The notes below the pieces were generated by a model. It searched no databases. It saw only the letters and a program-made list of their open reading frames with translations, and was not told the origin of the DNA. DNA of 64,000 bases from Ramazzottius varieornatus (Eukaryota; Tardigrada; Eutardigrada; Parachela; Ramazzottiidae): contig BDGG01000001.1 in assembly GCA_001949185.1 (NCBI GenBank), positions 2,091,548 through 2,155,547 on the forward strand, in the 5' to 3' direction. Both the position numbers and the translations under genes were made by a program. Shown piece by piece: positions 47,055 through 58,896 of this stretch (positions are counted from its first letter, which is position 1; the number at the start of each line of letters is the position of its first letter).

Positions 47055-47819
47055 AGTCGATCATATCGTCTGCTCGAAGCCTTGATTTACCGAAAACTAA
47101 TTTAACAGTAACGTGTGTTTTTGTTGGTGCTGAATAGTTTAATGTTGAACTTGAAGAACCAGGTACTACAGTGATATCTGCGCCAAGTGAAATACAGTTA
47201 TTCCTGCACAAGTTCGTTATTGCCGAGGGAATCATGATTTGATCAAGGCCTGAGGAACAGACAATACTGGAGTGGGTGTCGAATCGTTCCCCCTATGCAC
47301 ATTCCCGTGAAGCTTTCGCTTTGTTCTGAGCAGCATCTGTATATGAGGAGTTGATTCCTTCTCCGGTTCCCTTCCAATGATGAAAAGCTGTAAATTCTAG
47401 ATTAGCAAGAAAACGAAATATATCACTTGTCAAGATGCCATTCCCGGAAATTCCACATCTACAAGCTCGTAAGCAGTATCAACGCTCATCAGTCACAGAG
47501 TAACGTTTCATAAGTAGCTGACTAACGAACCCAACTGCACGTTTTGATGTCCCCGAAATTCTTCAAATATGGGTTGAATTCTAAAACCGCTTTCGAGGCG
47601 AATTTCGGAAAGGCGAGTCCCCAATACACTCTGCTCGTCACCCGATCGATCCACCTTGACAATTTTCGTATATATCGCGAATGAAGACGGTTTAGGGAAC
47701 CTTATAGTTAAAGTCTTAAGAGTTTTTCGGTTAGTGTTCTCATTGTCTGCTTCCAGCGGGGCCAGCAGTCTTCACTCAGTCACTCTCATCTGCAGGTCAA
47801 CCCGGATGTACCACTCGTC

Positions 47820-48800
47820 ATGACGGCCATCTTTCTGATTTCCGCCTTCTTGGTGACACTGAGCAGCGCTGTGTTGGTACCTCCACCTCACGCAGTGGTG
47901 CACCAAGGAACTTCTGTTCATGCTGTCAAGGCGGAGCCAGTATGTGTTGTCCGCGGAAGGTGGATATCACAAGAAGCTCAGCACCTCATTTGTACCGGTT
48001 CTTTTTAGCACCTGAACGTCCATCGCTCCTTCTCGATTGCCAACGTCCAGGTCCGCGACTTCAGCCTTACTTCTTGCGGACCCAACGATCTGGTGGAGAT
48101 CAAGGAAGTCAAGCTCACCCCAGGTAAAATATAAGCACGTACTGTACAACCCTTTGCCTGTAGTGCTTGGCCGGAAGCTCTGACTCTTTCTTGATAGAAC
48201 TGAAACTCAACCTCGATGTTGTACTGAAGAAGCCGCTGGACGCTGCTGCCCCAATTTCGGCATGAAGATGCTTGAATAGCCCCTTTTTCGAGGTTGACGC
48301 CGGCTTGATTTTAGGTGGATGTCGGCGTGCAAAAGCAGTTCCCCTTATAGGATGGAAATCCGTTCGTAAGTTCTTCAAGTCGTTGACTTGCCGAGTTTCC
48401 AACTTAATTGTGTAACTGATGGTCTGCTTATTCTCCTCAGATAGTCGTCATGTTGCCGACGCTTGCAGTATGGCCGAGAAATTCGAGGACATGTGCGCCG
48501 CCAACAGTTTTGTGAAGGAAAACAACCTTCCGTGCTCTTGCCCGGCTTCCGCAGTAAGTTCCTCGCCCACATACCCGTCCAACGGCACGGAAGGTCGTGT
48601 ATGAATTACGGAATTGTTTTTTGTAGGGAGAGTACAAGCTGAAGGACCTGAAGGACACTGAAAAGATGGTTCTGGAAGCCAAACAACAACGCGCCTTCGG
48701 TTCGATGCTGGCTGGTGGCCGCTACTACGCAAAGGTCATCATGAAGCAAGAAGGCAAAGTCATCGGATGCGGCAACTTCAACCTCAACGTGTCGCTGTAA
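47820..48800 (+). pseudogene. GM2-activator-like protein 2, with frameshift and stop in exon 4
   Basis: Seen: exons 47820-47939, 48009-48123, 48198-48259, 48315-48365, 48441-48553 and 48627-48800 mirror gene 1 exactly in length, except exon 4, which is 51 rather than 52 bases. The missing base shifts the frame and creates TAG right after QFPL (near 48348). Exon 3 ends in a GC donor (TCG|GCATGA) where gene 1 has GT. Exons 5 and 6 remain clean and conserved (ADACSMAEKFEDMC, LPCSCPASAGEY, IGCGNFNLNVSL). Inferred: either a very recent pseudogene or a one-base assembly error in a working gene. The conservation downstream makes an error or very recent loss more likely than old decay. Confidence 0.75.
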
Positions 48801-49691
48801 CGTCGCTCTACGGCTGTACGAGTACTTCAAATTCCGTCCGACTAGCTCAAAAATTTCGCAGCGATGTGTGTTTTAATTAGTTCGAATACTTGATATTGAA
48901 CTTTAAGTTTATATAAGAAACCAGTAGCGACATTGGCCAAGTAAAATACAATCATTCCTGTACACCGTAGTTATTGCTTCGGGAATCGGGATTCGACTAG
49001 GCACAGGCAAAAAACTTATTGCTTTGCTGTCCAAGAGTAGGATATTATCCACAGTAATGACTAGAAACACTCATCCAAATCTGCAAGCAATGCATATTTA
49101 ATAAATGTAGCACGACGACACCGCAAGCCGACATTCTCAACTAGGAGGAACTGCAGTTCAAAGCTTCGAGATCAAAGTCTGAAATTTTAAAGAGATGACG
49201 AAAACCAAGGTACGCATGCGCAGTGTGCAGAAAACAAGTATAGGACGAAAGGCGGAAAAATAAAGGAGCAAACTCAAAAAACAAAAAATGGATCTAATAA
49301 ATAAGGAGAGTAATAAGTTAGAGGAATTCTACTGTAAGTAACTCACAGGTCACCCGAACAAAACAACCGAACGGTTAACTTGAGAAACGCACGAAGACGC
49401 TACGTTCTCGGGTAGTACAACGTCGCAAGCTTGAGAGGTCCATCTCGTAAAACTGCAGGAATATATCTTTGTCATGGGGTAAATTCGACTAAAGTGTGAC
49501 GAGAAAACTTCTTTGTGGGAATAGGTCGGGGGGACTACACCGAAAGTGAGCTAGGTCGATACTTGATGCTATATCCATCCAACACCAGGATTGATTGACT
49601 GTCTTCTCTTCGACTAAGTGGGTATTCTTCCCAGCCTGAGATCTCTCACGCTTGAGTAGAGGAGAGTGCTTGGTTTTATTACTTATGGTTT
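48801..49691. other. Spacer between the GM2A-like pair and Scratch
   Basis: About 900 bases. The first 190 are the duplicated downstream flank. The rest shows no supported exon and should hold the 3' untranslated region of Scratch. Confidence 0.5.
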
Positions 49692-52344
49692 CTACGAGGA
49701 CATGGAGAGGTCCATGGAGGAGCTGTCGCTTTCGGGACAGAGGCTGCCGTCGTGCGAGCTGTGAGCCTCCCGATGGATGCAGCTGGATTCGTAGTGCTTG
49801 CTGAGGTACGACTTGAGCGAGAAGCTCTTGCCGCAGTATTTGCACACATGTTGCCGCGCTGTGCTGTGCGTCTGCATGTGAGCCCGCAGGTTGCTGCGGT
49901 CCGCGAAGGACTTTCCACAGGCACATTCGAAGGGCTTTTCGCCCGTGTGACTTCGAAGATGACCCTGCAAACCCAAAATCCACAAATCAGTAACCAGAAA
50001 AAGCACCAACCACAATTTCCAGCTTCCTTCGGCTGAAATTAGAGACATGAAATCTATATTCAGAAAAAGAGTCTCAGAAAATTAAGTTCGTTTACTAGAA
50101 ATAGAACGAGTTCAAATCTTCACAAATATTTGCGAGCTCGCCAAAGAAACTCGACAAAATCGTTGTTACAAGTGGCGCACGATTCTGGCCAACAGCCATG
50201 TAAGGTTGCGCCACTTCGAAAACAACACGTCGAGTTTGTTCGGTTTCCCACGCGGCGCACATTTCGGCGACACTGAATGGAAGCGTGCGCCGCTTGGAGA
50301 AACGAACTTGTCGAGTTTTATTTGGTGACTTCCGTTTTTCTATAACTTTCGCTTACTGTAAATATTCGCTGCGTCCGCGCACTACGTCATCGTAAAAGTG
50401 AAGTACAGCCCCGGTCCAGTTTGACAAGTCGCGCAACCCCCTACGGGGGTGCATCGTTACGTACGCGTACGTACTGCGTGGATGCAGTGAATATTTACAG
50501 TATTGATTTTTTCAGTTCATACAGAATATTCCACATTAGCAAATTTTTCTTCTGAGTTATGTGAGATGCTGAAATAAAAAATAGCTGGCTTTATTTCTAC
50601 AAGCGGTCCGATGTACCTGGAGGAGCCAAGGTCGGCTAAACTTCTTATCACAGACATGGCATTTATGGCAGAGTTTGTGTGTGAGAAGGTGCATGGATAA
50701 GGCCGGCATGCTGACGTAGGTCTTGCCACAGGTGGGGCAGCGCTTGGCGTTGCCGCTCTCCAAGCTGCGATGCGTCTGTTTGTGGCGCGAGAGGTTGCTA
50801 CTTGTTGCGTAGCTCTTGCCGCAATCGTTGCAGGTGTAGCGGGCTCCCTTGGTGTCTCCCACGATCTCGCCGTCATCACCACCCCTTTCCCGACTACTCT
50901 CTCCGCTCTCGACGAGGCCTTCGTTGTTGCTCGTCGGTCCCTTCTGGCGCTTTTTCCGTGAGCGACCGTCAGTGATGAGTACGGTGCTCTTTGTGGGGGA
51001 ACCTTGCTCGGAAGCACGCTCCATGGCTGAAGCAGGTCTCTTGGAGGGAGACGACGGCGTACTAGAGTTGCGTTTCCTCTTTGATGGAGATGAAGTGGCT
51101 GATGTGGGCTCTTTGTGCGTAGTGGAGCTGTCTCCTTTTGACAGCAGCGTGTTCTCGTTGGGTGAACATGGCGGCGTCGGAAGCACTACAGACAAAAAAG
51201 TTGAAAAACAGCACACAAAATAACACTGTCCCAGAAGATTATATCCTCACCAAATCAACGGAGAACATTCTCAAAGACTAGAGCAACACAGTGCACCAGC
51301 ATTCTGAATCGATGCAAAAGCAGCTTATTCAATTTCAAATGCGAATGGTGCAACCCGGTGTCCATGTCGATCTTATTCATTTTGCTGCGTTGACTCCGAC
51401 AAAATCTAGATCTACAGTAATTTTAAAAACGTTTGTGGAAAGTATTGTCCTTCAGCTGTATGAGCCCAAAAATCTTCAACTATAAATTTTTGTTTTCGGT
51501 TTTCACTGAAGGGAGCCCCGGTGGAGGGTCAATGAAAAAGAAAATTGAGGGGAGCTGGAAAATACGATGTTCGAGAAAATTAGCCTGTACCACTTCCGCC
51601 TACGTCTTCCCTGCCCTCTGCTCAACCCACCCACTCTGTGGACTTTTCAGTGGAAAATTCTGGCCATTCATCTGTGAGAGTAATGATAGTAAATGTGTTC
51701 TACCTAGTTCCCATTCATACCTGTTGCAAGATTAATAACGGTGTTGCTTGTGGCGGTGCTCGTGCCACACTTGCCATCCCTGCTTGTGGATCCTGTCGTA
51801 TCGACGCGCAGACACTTGTTGTCGATCATGAGTGAAGCTGCAGGAGCAGACAGTGGAGTGAAAGCCGTTGCAGCTGCCGCACCTGGCCCCACTGTCGTAT
51901 AAATTAGTCCTACATCCAACAAAAACACGAATTATTCAGAAATTCATAATTTAGTTAAAAAACTGTGGTGCCGATAGAAGTGCAAACTCGTTATCCTTTT
52001 TATACGGCAGAAAGTTCAAAGTGCGACGATTCGAATCCCCAAATCCAAATTTTTACTTTTTCAAAAGCTACAAATTTCTGGAAAATTCAAGTGAAATTCG
52101 CACCTGAACTGGAAGTTCCCGTCACGACACTGGATGGTAGAGGAGGATGTTGATGAGCTGATGAGCGTGTTGTGACATGACGAAACAGCTCAAAGGCTGA
52201 AGTAGCGCGATGATGGTTGAAAATGGGGCTACCATCTGTTGATTTCTCTTTGGCCGCAGCCAGCTCCCTTTGCTGTCTGACCTTTTCGGCAGCTCGCTGG
52301 TCATTCCAAAAGGTACTTTTACGTACCAAGAACACCTTCGGCAT
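49692..52344 (-). CDS. scrt: Scratch-type SNAG/C2H2 zinc-finger transcription repressor
   Basis: Seen: exons 52104-52344, 51721-51909, 50617-51185 and 49692-49964 join in frame to 423 residues. The start at 52344 was chosen because it puts a SNAG motif (MPKVFLVRK) at the very N-terminus. A Ser/Thr/Lys-rich linker with a KRKRN-type basic patch follows, then five zinc fingers: [66 protein letters not shown] and [16 protein letters not shown]. Known: [16 protein letters not shown] and SRPWLLQGH are Scratch/Snail hallmarks, and Scratch is a pan-neural E-box repressor. Inferred: neuronal nuclear repressor. Finger 4 reads C-x1-C instead of C-x2-C, one residue short. The introns hold a palindromic-element pair. 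Confidence 0.9.
50135..50327. repeat. Palindromic GTGGCGCAC element, tandem pair (copy 12)
   Basis: The outer arm GCCAAAGAAACTCGAC leads to CAAGTGGCGCAC (50169-50180), pairing with GTTGCGCCACTT. ACGTCGAGTTTGTTCGG follows, then a second stem CGCGGCGCAC (50251-50260) pairing with GTGCGCCGCTTGG, and CTTGTCGAGTTTTATTTGG. Located in the last Scratch intron. Confidence 0.75.
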
Positions 52345-55300
52345 TCCTGTAAAATATTCCGAAGAGATCACAACAGGATATTCTGAAAAACTATCGACAG
52401 GTTTTCCATCGAGCGACAAACAACCCCTTCCCGATTGATTTATTCCGATTTGCAACTCACTAGCTTAATTTGGTATTCTCCCAGCAGACCGAACGAGGGA
52501 AGGCACACGAACAGCCTGGAGGATGGATGGAAAAGGGGAATGGATATGAAAGGCTGGCGCGTGTCTGATAAGCCTGCGCGCAAAGTCAGGTCGATCGGTC
52601 AGCCCGAAGACACACACGCGTTGCTCCCGAATATATTCCTTATCCCGTTATCCAGTCGACGATGGGAAATGGCCAGAATGGAAGCAGCAGACGTTCGTCG
52701 GTTGCGCTCGGGCTAGCAGAAACGAAACACTGACTGTTGAATGTTGGGAATATATTCGAATGACACAACCGGACTGAACTGAAGGAATAATTCCTCTCAC
52801 TTACAGCTTTACCATCCATCGATGGAGTGGGAAGAGAGGCAAGCCGGCGTGCAGCTTCCGTCGATCCTGATGGCGTAAAGGGAGGCTGGAACGGAGGATG
52901 TATGACGGAGTCCAGAGAGGGGAAGAGGAGAAAATCGAAACTGCTCTCATGCAAGCCTGTTGGCGCAAACTTATAACAACAGGGAGGCGGAGTCATCGCA
53001 TAGAATCCCAGTTTCTTATTGGCTCCGTCTTCGTACAGTGTTTGGAAGTTCGAACGCAGATGCAACAGCTGTCACTGCTTCGAAGAGATTCGAGGAGGAG
53101 GAAGAGCTGGACTTTAATAAAATTCCTGTTTATGCAGATATATAGTCGAGCGAGCCCGACTTTCCATTTCAACCTTTACCAAGATGCTGACTTTTATTTT
53201 GTAATGCAGATTTGCCAGGTTTTCCCTTGTTTAGAATTCATCAAGCAAAATCACATCTCGGTCGATCGATCTCAACAAAGTTTGACTCTAGAAAACAGGA
53301 TTAAAAAACAAAGTGGAAGAAAGCACAGGAAACGATAACTTCATGTCCTGTCAGGAAGAAGAGTGCATCATTAATCATCTAAATAATTCTTCGACGTGGG
53401 ATGCTGACGAAAAACTGGGCGTTGTCCCGCTTCCCATAGTCTGCTCTGGACCCCAAAGTGCTGGGCTTGCCCGGAAAGTTTCTATCAGCTCTTCGTCAAA
53501 CAAAGTATCAGATAGTGAGTGCTTTTTGCACATCTCTTCGCCCGTATCATAGATCTTGCATGAGCAATAGTGTGAAATTTCAATCTGTGCTCGATGAGGA
53601 AAGGAGGAAGAGCAGGGAGATGAATCGAGGCGGATGGTGCTGGCCGATGACGCAGTCGGTACATTTACTTCAATTTCCTCTCCATTTGTCCCCCTTGCTT
53701 TGGTAAGCCTGACCCGGGATCGAGACTATGTTTTCTTCCCATCCTTCTATCACCCTTTGTTTGTCATAGCCACCATCCACGAAACCTATATGGCGATGTC
53801 ATTCATCAATTGAAGCAAGATCGGGATTTGTGCGCCCGTCCTATTGAGCGGAAGCAAGCAGACATGCCAGAAACGGGAGCGCAGTGGACAACGGAGCTCG
53901 AGCCTTCAAAATCCATACGCGTGTAATTGGTCTTCGATTGCTAAACAGCTCCTCAAGATTACAAAATGGTCGAGCTCTCTAGCTGGCAGCTCTCTAGCTC
54001 TTGCAGCTTTTTTCCATCAGCCACAGCTGGTTGGACAAGATTACCATGCCGTGCTCCTTTTGAGATCCTTTCAGCTTCACTTGAAGAGTCTTTTGCCGTC
54101 CAACTCATTTGGCGCCATCACAAGCTATGTTTTTCTTCCCTTTTTAATTCACTGGCTGTTCTTTTTTCCACTGGCTTTTAGCATCGATAGTTTAATTTGG
54201 CAGGCACGTTCGATGGGGTGTTTTCACTTGGTGTGTTCCTAGTAGGTCCAGGATGGGACTTGGATGCTGTTACATGCAGATGCAGAAAGGCCACTGCGAA
54301 AATGCCGGGCTTGAGGAGAAGGAGCAGAAAATGATGAATGACACTGCTTGTCCTTGATTACGACTTTGCGTGACAGTTTAAAAGATTTTTGTCATTTACT
54401 TTGTCCGACGTGCAAAGAAACTTGCAGTTCCCTTTGGGAGATCGCTGCTTTTACGTTCGCGCCTGTCAGCGATGCACAACAAGACAAAAAAGCTCGTCCC
54501 TTGGTTCCACTATCTCCTCGCTCACAGATCCATTCTGCAATACCCTGACGGCAAACCCGGGTGATCCTCTTGGATGAACCAACATTCCAACCTTTCGAAC
54601 GATCCTCAAAATATCGATATCAGAGGGGAAATCAGTTGGTGGTTCACAGCCACCCTGACCAACAGACGCACTTCCTTGCGTTGGCTGAACAACAGGTGGC
54701 CACGTAAGCCTACGTGCCAAACACCGCAGCATAATCACGCGGTATTTTCCAACCAACTTGGGCCATATTGATCACGTGCTTCGATAGCTGTCCAAGACAC
54801 TGGAAGTCATACTCATTTGTTCTCAGCAGACAACGCCCTGATTTATGTTGTTCTTTCTGTTATTAGTTGTTTGGCTCCGAACTTTGCCTTCGATTGTTTC
54901 ATACTTTTTCTAGTTTGTGGTCTAAACCTGACAAATTTCTACTACGATTCTCGTTCAAACATAATCGATAAAAGTCCAGTTTTGCACGTTCAAGTTAACC
55001 ATGCAACTCCGGATCCGACAAAGTCTTCGAGCCATGCGTCTGTAATCTTTGGCTACGAGCAAGGCTTCTCTTCGGCCATGTTGGTCAGTCAGTCAGTGCA
55101 GTATTGATTTCGCATATCGATCGTATGGAAAATGGATTGGGAAGCGAAGAGGACAAAGTGTTCCTGTTGCAGCCAGGCGTTCGATTTCAGCCTGTTGTGC
55201 CCCGACCGTGCCTTAATTGCACAGAGTGCCTGGGATACTGGCACAAAATCGCTCTTCCTAGTTTCCATACTGACGAGGTTTGAAGTTGCCTTGATCAAAC

Positions 55301-56773
55301 TGTTCATGGGTGGTTATCGATTCCCATTCGATATGGCTTCGTCCAGCCACACTTTTCACCAAGTCTCCGCTGTATACACATTGAGCGCGATTTGAGTCAA
55401 CATGAAATATCTTTGGCTTCCCATCTGAATGAGCTAAAGCAATCCGGTATCGTCTTTCCATATTTGAAGGCCTCATTCAAATTGCGTCAGCGCCTCAAGT
55501 AAAATTCCAACTGTAGTCATCTTTTTTTCGAGATATTACAGCCTTATCTAGCAAAAATATCATCAGTATTTCGTTTAGTTATTTTGCTCAGCGCGTTTCT
55601 GGGATATCGAGAACATAAAGTGCGCCAGTCAAGATGTAACAGGTGCCGTGACCCTAGCGTATAAAGTCCATCTTGAATCGCAATCAGTGTGAAAGGTGCC
55701 ATTGTCAGTCGATATAAAGAGACATTTGGTCGATTTTAGAGGATTATTGTGGTCAGCTCCCATGGCCTTTGAGCAAATGAGAATTAAAGATCCAGATTGC
55801 TTGAAACTTCCATTGAGGAGCGAGCTGCGTTTTAAAGTGAGCTGTATAAGCTCCCGACGCGCACCTTGCAGTAATTACCATCATGCTTTAATTACCACAG
55901 GCCATCTGAACCATCTTGTAGAATGTCCATTGTTCAAGGTGAAGATAAAGTTTAGAATATCAACATCTGTCGCGTGTGTGCTCTTCAAAATCGGGTCGTC
56001 TCAACCTCCATCAATACTTCATTCTTTTGAACGCCCTGTAAAACTAGCTGGACTCGGCACGCGTCTTTCGACTTCCTTATTCGGAGAAAATTTGGGTCCA
56101 AGGTTCGAGCCGTATATTGCACTGTTACGTCACAGTTTGACCCGTGAAATGACCGGATAATGTGGACAGATCGGTGCAAGGTGGCCGAAGGTGGCCACGA
56201 GCTCTTGGACAATTGCGTCGTCTTATGGTAAAGGGCAATCATTATGTCATCTGTCGGTAGGATAGCAAGAGGGCTGCCCATTGTCCAGCAAGACGTTGAC
56301 CTGTAGCCTTTCTGCTGCAACATACTGTGATTATTGCGCCATACGCCAAGCTCTTGATGGGAGATGACAGCATCTGGCGAAGTAAACAATAAAGGCCAAA
56401 TATTCCTCTCCGTTTCACTTTCAACCCCCACTCGAACCTTCAAGAATTATTATGGATAATACGAAAAGCAGTCAGGAACGGATAACAACGCAAGTCTTCC
56501 GACAGAAAGAAAAATGAGAATGTTCATATTCGTGTTCAAATTTCACCCTCCTCGTTTCGACGTCGAACTTTGCTGTTCAAAAATCACCTGGAATATTCTT
56601 CGTTTATAAGACCTCATACCTAGTTGTAATTGTTAGACTATGGAAAATTTTACAAAGGTGTGAAGGGGTTTCGATTAGTTTTTCGTCCAGGCGCTTGATC
56701 ACCTGACTTTTGTCCGAATGATCGCCGCATAAGCACAAGGCGGGGGGAAGGGGGCATGTGCCGTAAGAGATGA
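52345..56773. other. Region upstream of Scratch with unresolved open frames
   Basis: About 4.4 kb without a gene I can name. A plus-strand frame starting at 53343 (MSCQEEECIINHLNN...) ends at a good donor (GATA|GTGAGT near 53514) and could be a first exon. On minus, frames at about 54466-54690, 55258-55476 and 55985-56443 have protein-like composition, for example GFAVRVLQNGSVSEEIVEP. I could not chain them into one gene, and overlapping plus-strand frames compete. The promoter of Scratch should lie just upstream of 52344 on minus. Confidence 0.35.
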
Positions 56774-56965
56774 TTAACAATTGTATGGATCAAATCCTTT
56801 AGTTACGTTATTCAAGATGCAACCATCGGCTGCTTTGTCCTCACATCTGTTACTAATTGCAACGCAATAATCTTCCGCACAGGTCAACCCAGGTCGTTTG
56901 CCATTTGGACCTGTCCACCAGACCAGTTGACGGAACCATTGGAAGTACCCAGACGAGCATGCTTC
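56774..56965 (-). CDS. Cys-rich C-terminal exon fragment, unrecognised
   Basis: Seen: after a plausible acceptor (GTGACAG near 56966), an open frame of about 63 residues ends at 56774. It holds six cysteines (REACSSG, LTCAEDYC, NRCEDK, DGCILN, PYNC) and aromatic residues (FQWFRQLVWW). No upstream exon or signal peptide could be joined. It may be the last exon of a small secreted protein or a remnant. I do not recognise the family. Confidence 0.35.
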   Translation of the reverse strand, partial: EACSSGYFQWFRQLVWWTGPNGKRPGLTCAEDYCVAISNRCEDKAADGCILNNVTKGFDPYNC

Positions 56966-57432
56966 CCGCCTGTCACTTCCGGGTTCATAAACAAGCACCA
57001 CGAAAAATCCATCTCCTAACGAGTATTTTGAAACTTATTGTGGTATAAAGAAGACTACTCCAGCCATTAGAATCATCTAGGGGCAACGAAACATTACGCA
57101 ACCCATTAAAGATCATGCGCCATATATAGAGCCGGGCCTATAACTCGATTAGGTAACGGGCTTTTTACAAATGAAAGCCGCGACCTTCTGCGTCAACTTC
57201 ATGAGGACAAAAAAGCCTGACCATGAGCCACTGTCTGCCATAGAGAACGCGCCACACCTTACCATAACGATACTATAATTGTTTCTCGATTACCTCAGCT
57301 ATGCGGAAAAAAGAGCAACAGTTGGCCGCAAACCCACCTTACATAACCCACCTTACCAAGCGGACATCAAGAAACAATACGAAAAAAACCTGAGCGGGCA
57401 GGAAATGTCTAAAAGTGTTCAGTGTGTTAGAT
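56966..57432. other. Spacer, no gene seen
   Basis: About 470 bases without a supported exon or repeat, between the Cys-rich fragment and the stop codon of the Gly/Met-rich protein gene. Confidence 0.4.
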
Positions 57433-58896
57433 TCACTTGACCATCATAGCTCCGGCTCCTCCAGCGCCAGCTCCTCCACCACCGGGCCCCCCTGCTGGTG
57501 GCGGCTCCTGTGGACAACACTTCACGATCGAGGGACCTACCATACATCGGCACATTGGCATACCCATTTGGGCACGGCACTGGAGTAAAGGTATCCATTC
57601 CGTATCCTTTGCACATTCTCCGGCCACATTACAGAACATTCTAGCCCACCTAAACGAAATGAACGAGCCTTAGAAATCCTTCAACGAGCCTTAGAAATCC
57701 TTCATACTTTGGACAATGCTGAGGTTCCATCGGCGCTGCCGGAGCTCCCATCCCCATACCACCTCCCAGGCCACCACCCATCATCCCCAATCCAAGTCCT
57801 GCTCCTAACATCCTTCCGTTCATCCCGCCGAATCCCGTCATCCCGCCAAATCCACCTGAAAATGCAAGGGAGTAATTTTGAGCATTGGACCTATTCTTCT
57901 GATTGTCATAGATCCCATATGCACAGCTCTTACAGCCAGATAAAAAAAATTAGACGTTTTTTGCGCAAGCAGAATTTACTAAGAAAGTAGCGCGCTGATA
58001 ATATGGCGAAACAGGACATACTATAAAATGGAAAATAATTCCAAGGGAATATACCAGGCATGTTGCCTCCAAATCCGGCACTGTGAAAGGCCGCCGATCG
58101 GGACCCGGTGTTTTGTGAAGGGTGCATTCTCAATCCCGATATGGCCGCTGCCGTGAAGGGGTTCGAGAACATCGACATCATCCCGGGACCACCCATACCG
58201 TTCATTCCCATTCCTCCGTTTAGCACGCTTAACATGGAGGCAATGCCGCCCATTCCACCGAATCCACCTGAAATACAACAGGAAGAACCCTGAATATTTG
58301 GAATATCCTCGTCGCTGATCATATCTTACCTCCCATCCCCATTCCCGATCCCATTCCTCCCATCCCGCCCAGTCCCCCCATCCCTCCACCCATTCCACCC
58401 ATCCCTCCGCCCATTCCACCCATAGCCTGGATCGAGAAACAAAATTTATAATACCATTTGGCTGTTAACAAAAATACATACAGCAAGTTAGCAAAAATGA
58501 CTAATAACCGACCGGCAAAAAAGCACCCGATCGCCAGTGAAAATAACGGTAGGTTATCTCATTACTCACGCTCATCATCATGAGTGACTCCATGCTTTCG
58601 CGGAGGGATTCCATGCTGATACCTGCTAGCTGAGGTCCGGTGGAATTGTGGTTGAAAATGTTCACTTGAGCTTCGGGAGCAAACTCGGTCGGCGGCAGGA
58701 AACCCAGTTCGGGATGGGGAGTGTCCGTGGCAGGGACCAGGGTCGTCCCGACTAGCCCAGTTGACTGCTGGACACCTTCGAGGTTGGAAGGACCAGCTGA
58801 TAAAACATCTATGCTAGTCATGTTGAAGGCAAAACTTTCACCACGAAATAAAATTCCCAACAGAAATACTGGATATGAAAGTATTAAAAACTCCAT
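57433..58896 (-). CDS. Secreted Gly/Met-rich protein with Cys-rich C-terminus
   Basis: Seen: the start at 58896 opens a signal peptide (MEFLILSYPVFLLGILFRG). Exon 1 (58570-58896) encodes a Thr/Pro/Glu-rich region. The next exons encode MGGMGGGMGGMGG-type repeats, a segment SMLSVLNGGMGMNGMGG, then GFGGMTGFGG and an exon ending in the first cysteine motif (PQHCPKYEG). The last exon (to 57433) has FCNVAGECAKD, LQCRAQ, MCRCMVG and VKCC, and ends in a Gly/Ala-rich tail. The join before the last exon is uncertain: a 21-bp in-frame duplication (EGFLRLV twice, 57662-57703) and a stop codon lie there, and only a GC donor gives matching phase. I do not recognise the family. Inferred: extracellular structural or matrix protein. 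Confidence 0.6.

Larger units (their letters stand above)
45590..48995. repeat. Tandem duplication of about 1.75 kb carrying the GM2A-like gene
   Basis: The unit of about 45.59-47.25 kb recurs at about 47.30-49.0 kb. Upstream matches include TTCCCGTGAAGC and TTCTGAGCAGCAT near 45598 and 47305, and both flanks hold a CTTCCAATGAT word. Downstream matches include ACAGTTATTCCTG versus ACAATCATTCCTG. The start codons are 1746 bp apart. Exon lengths are identical except exon 4. Confidence 0.8.
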
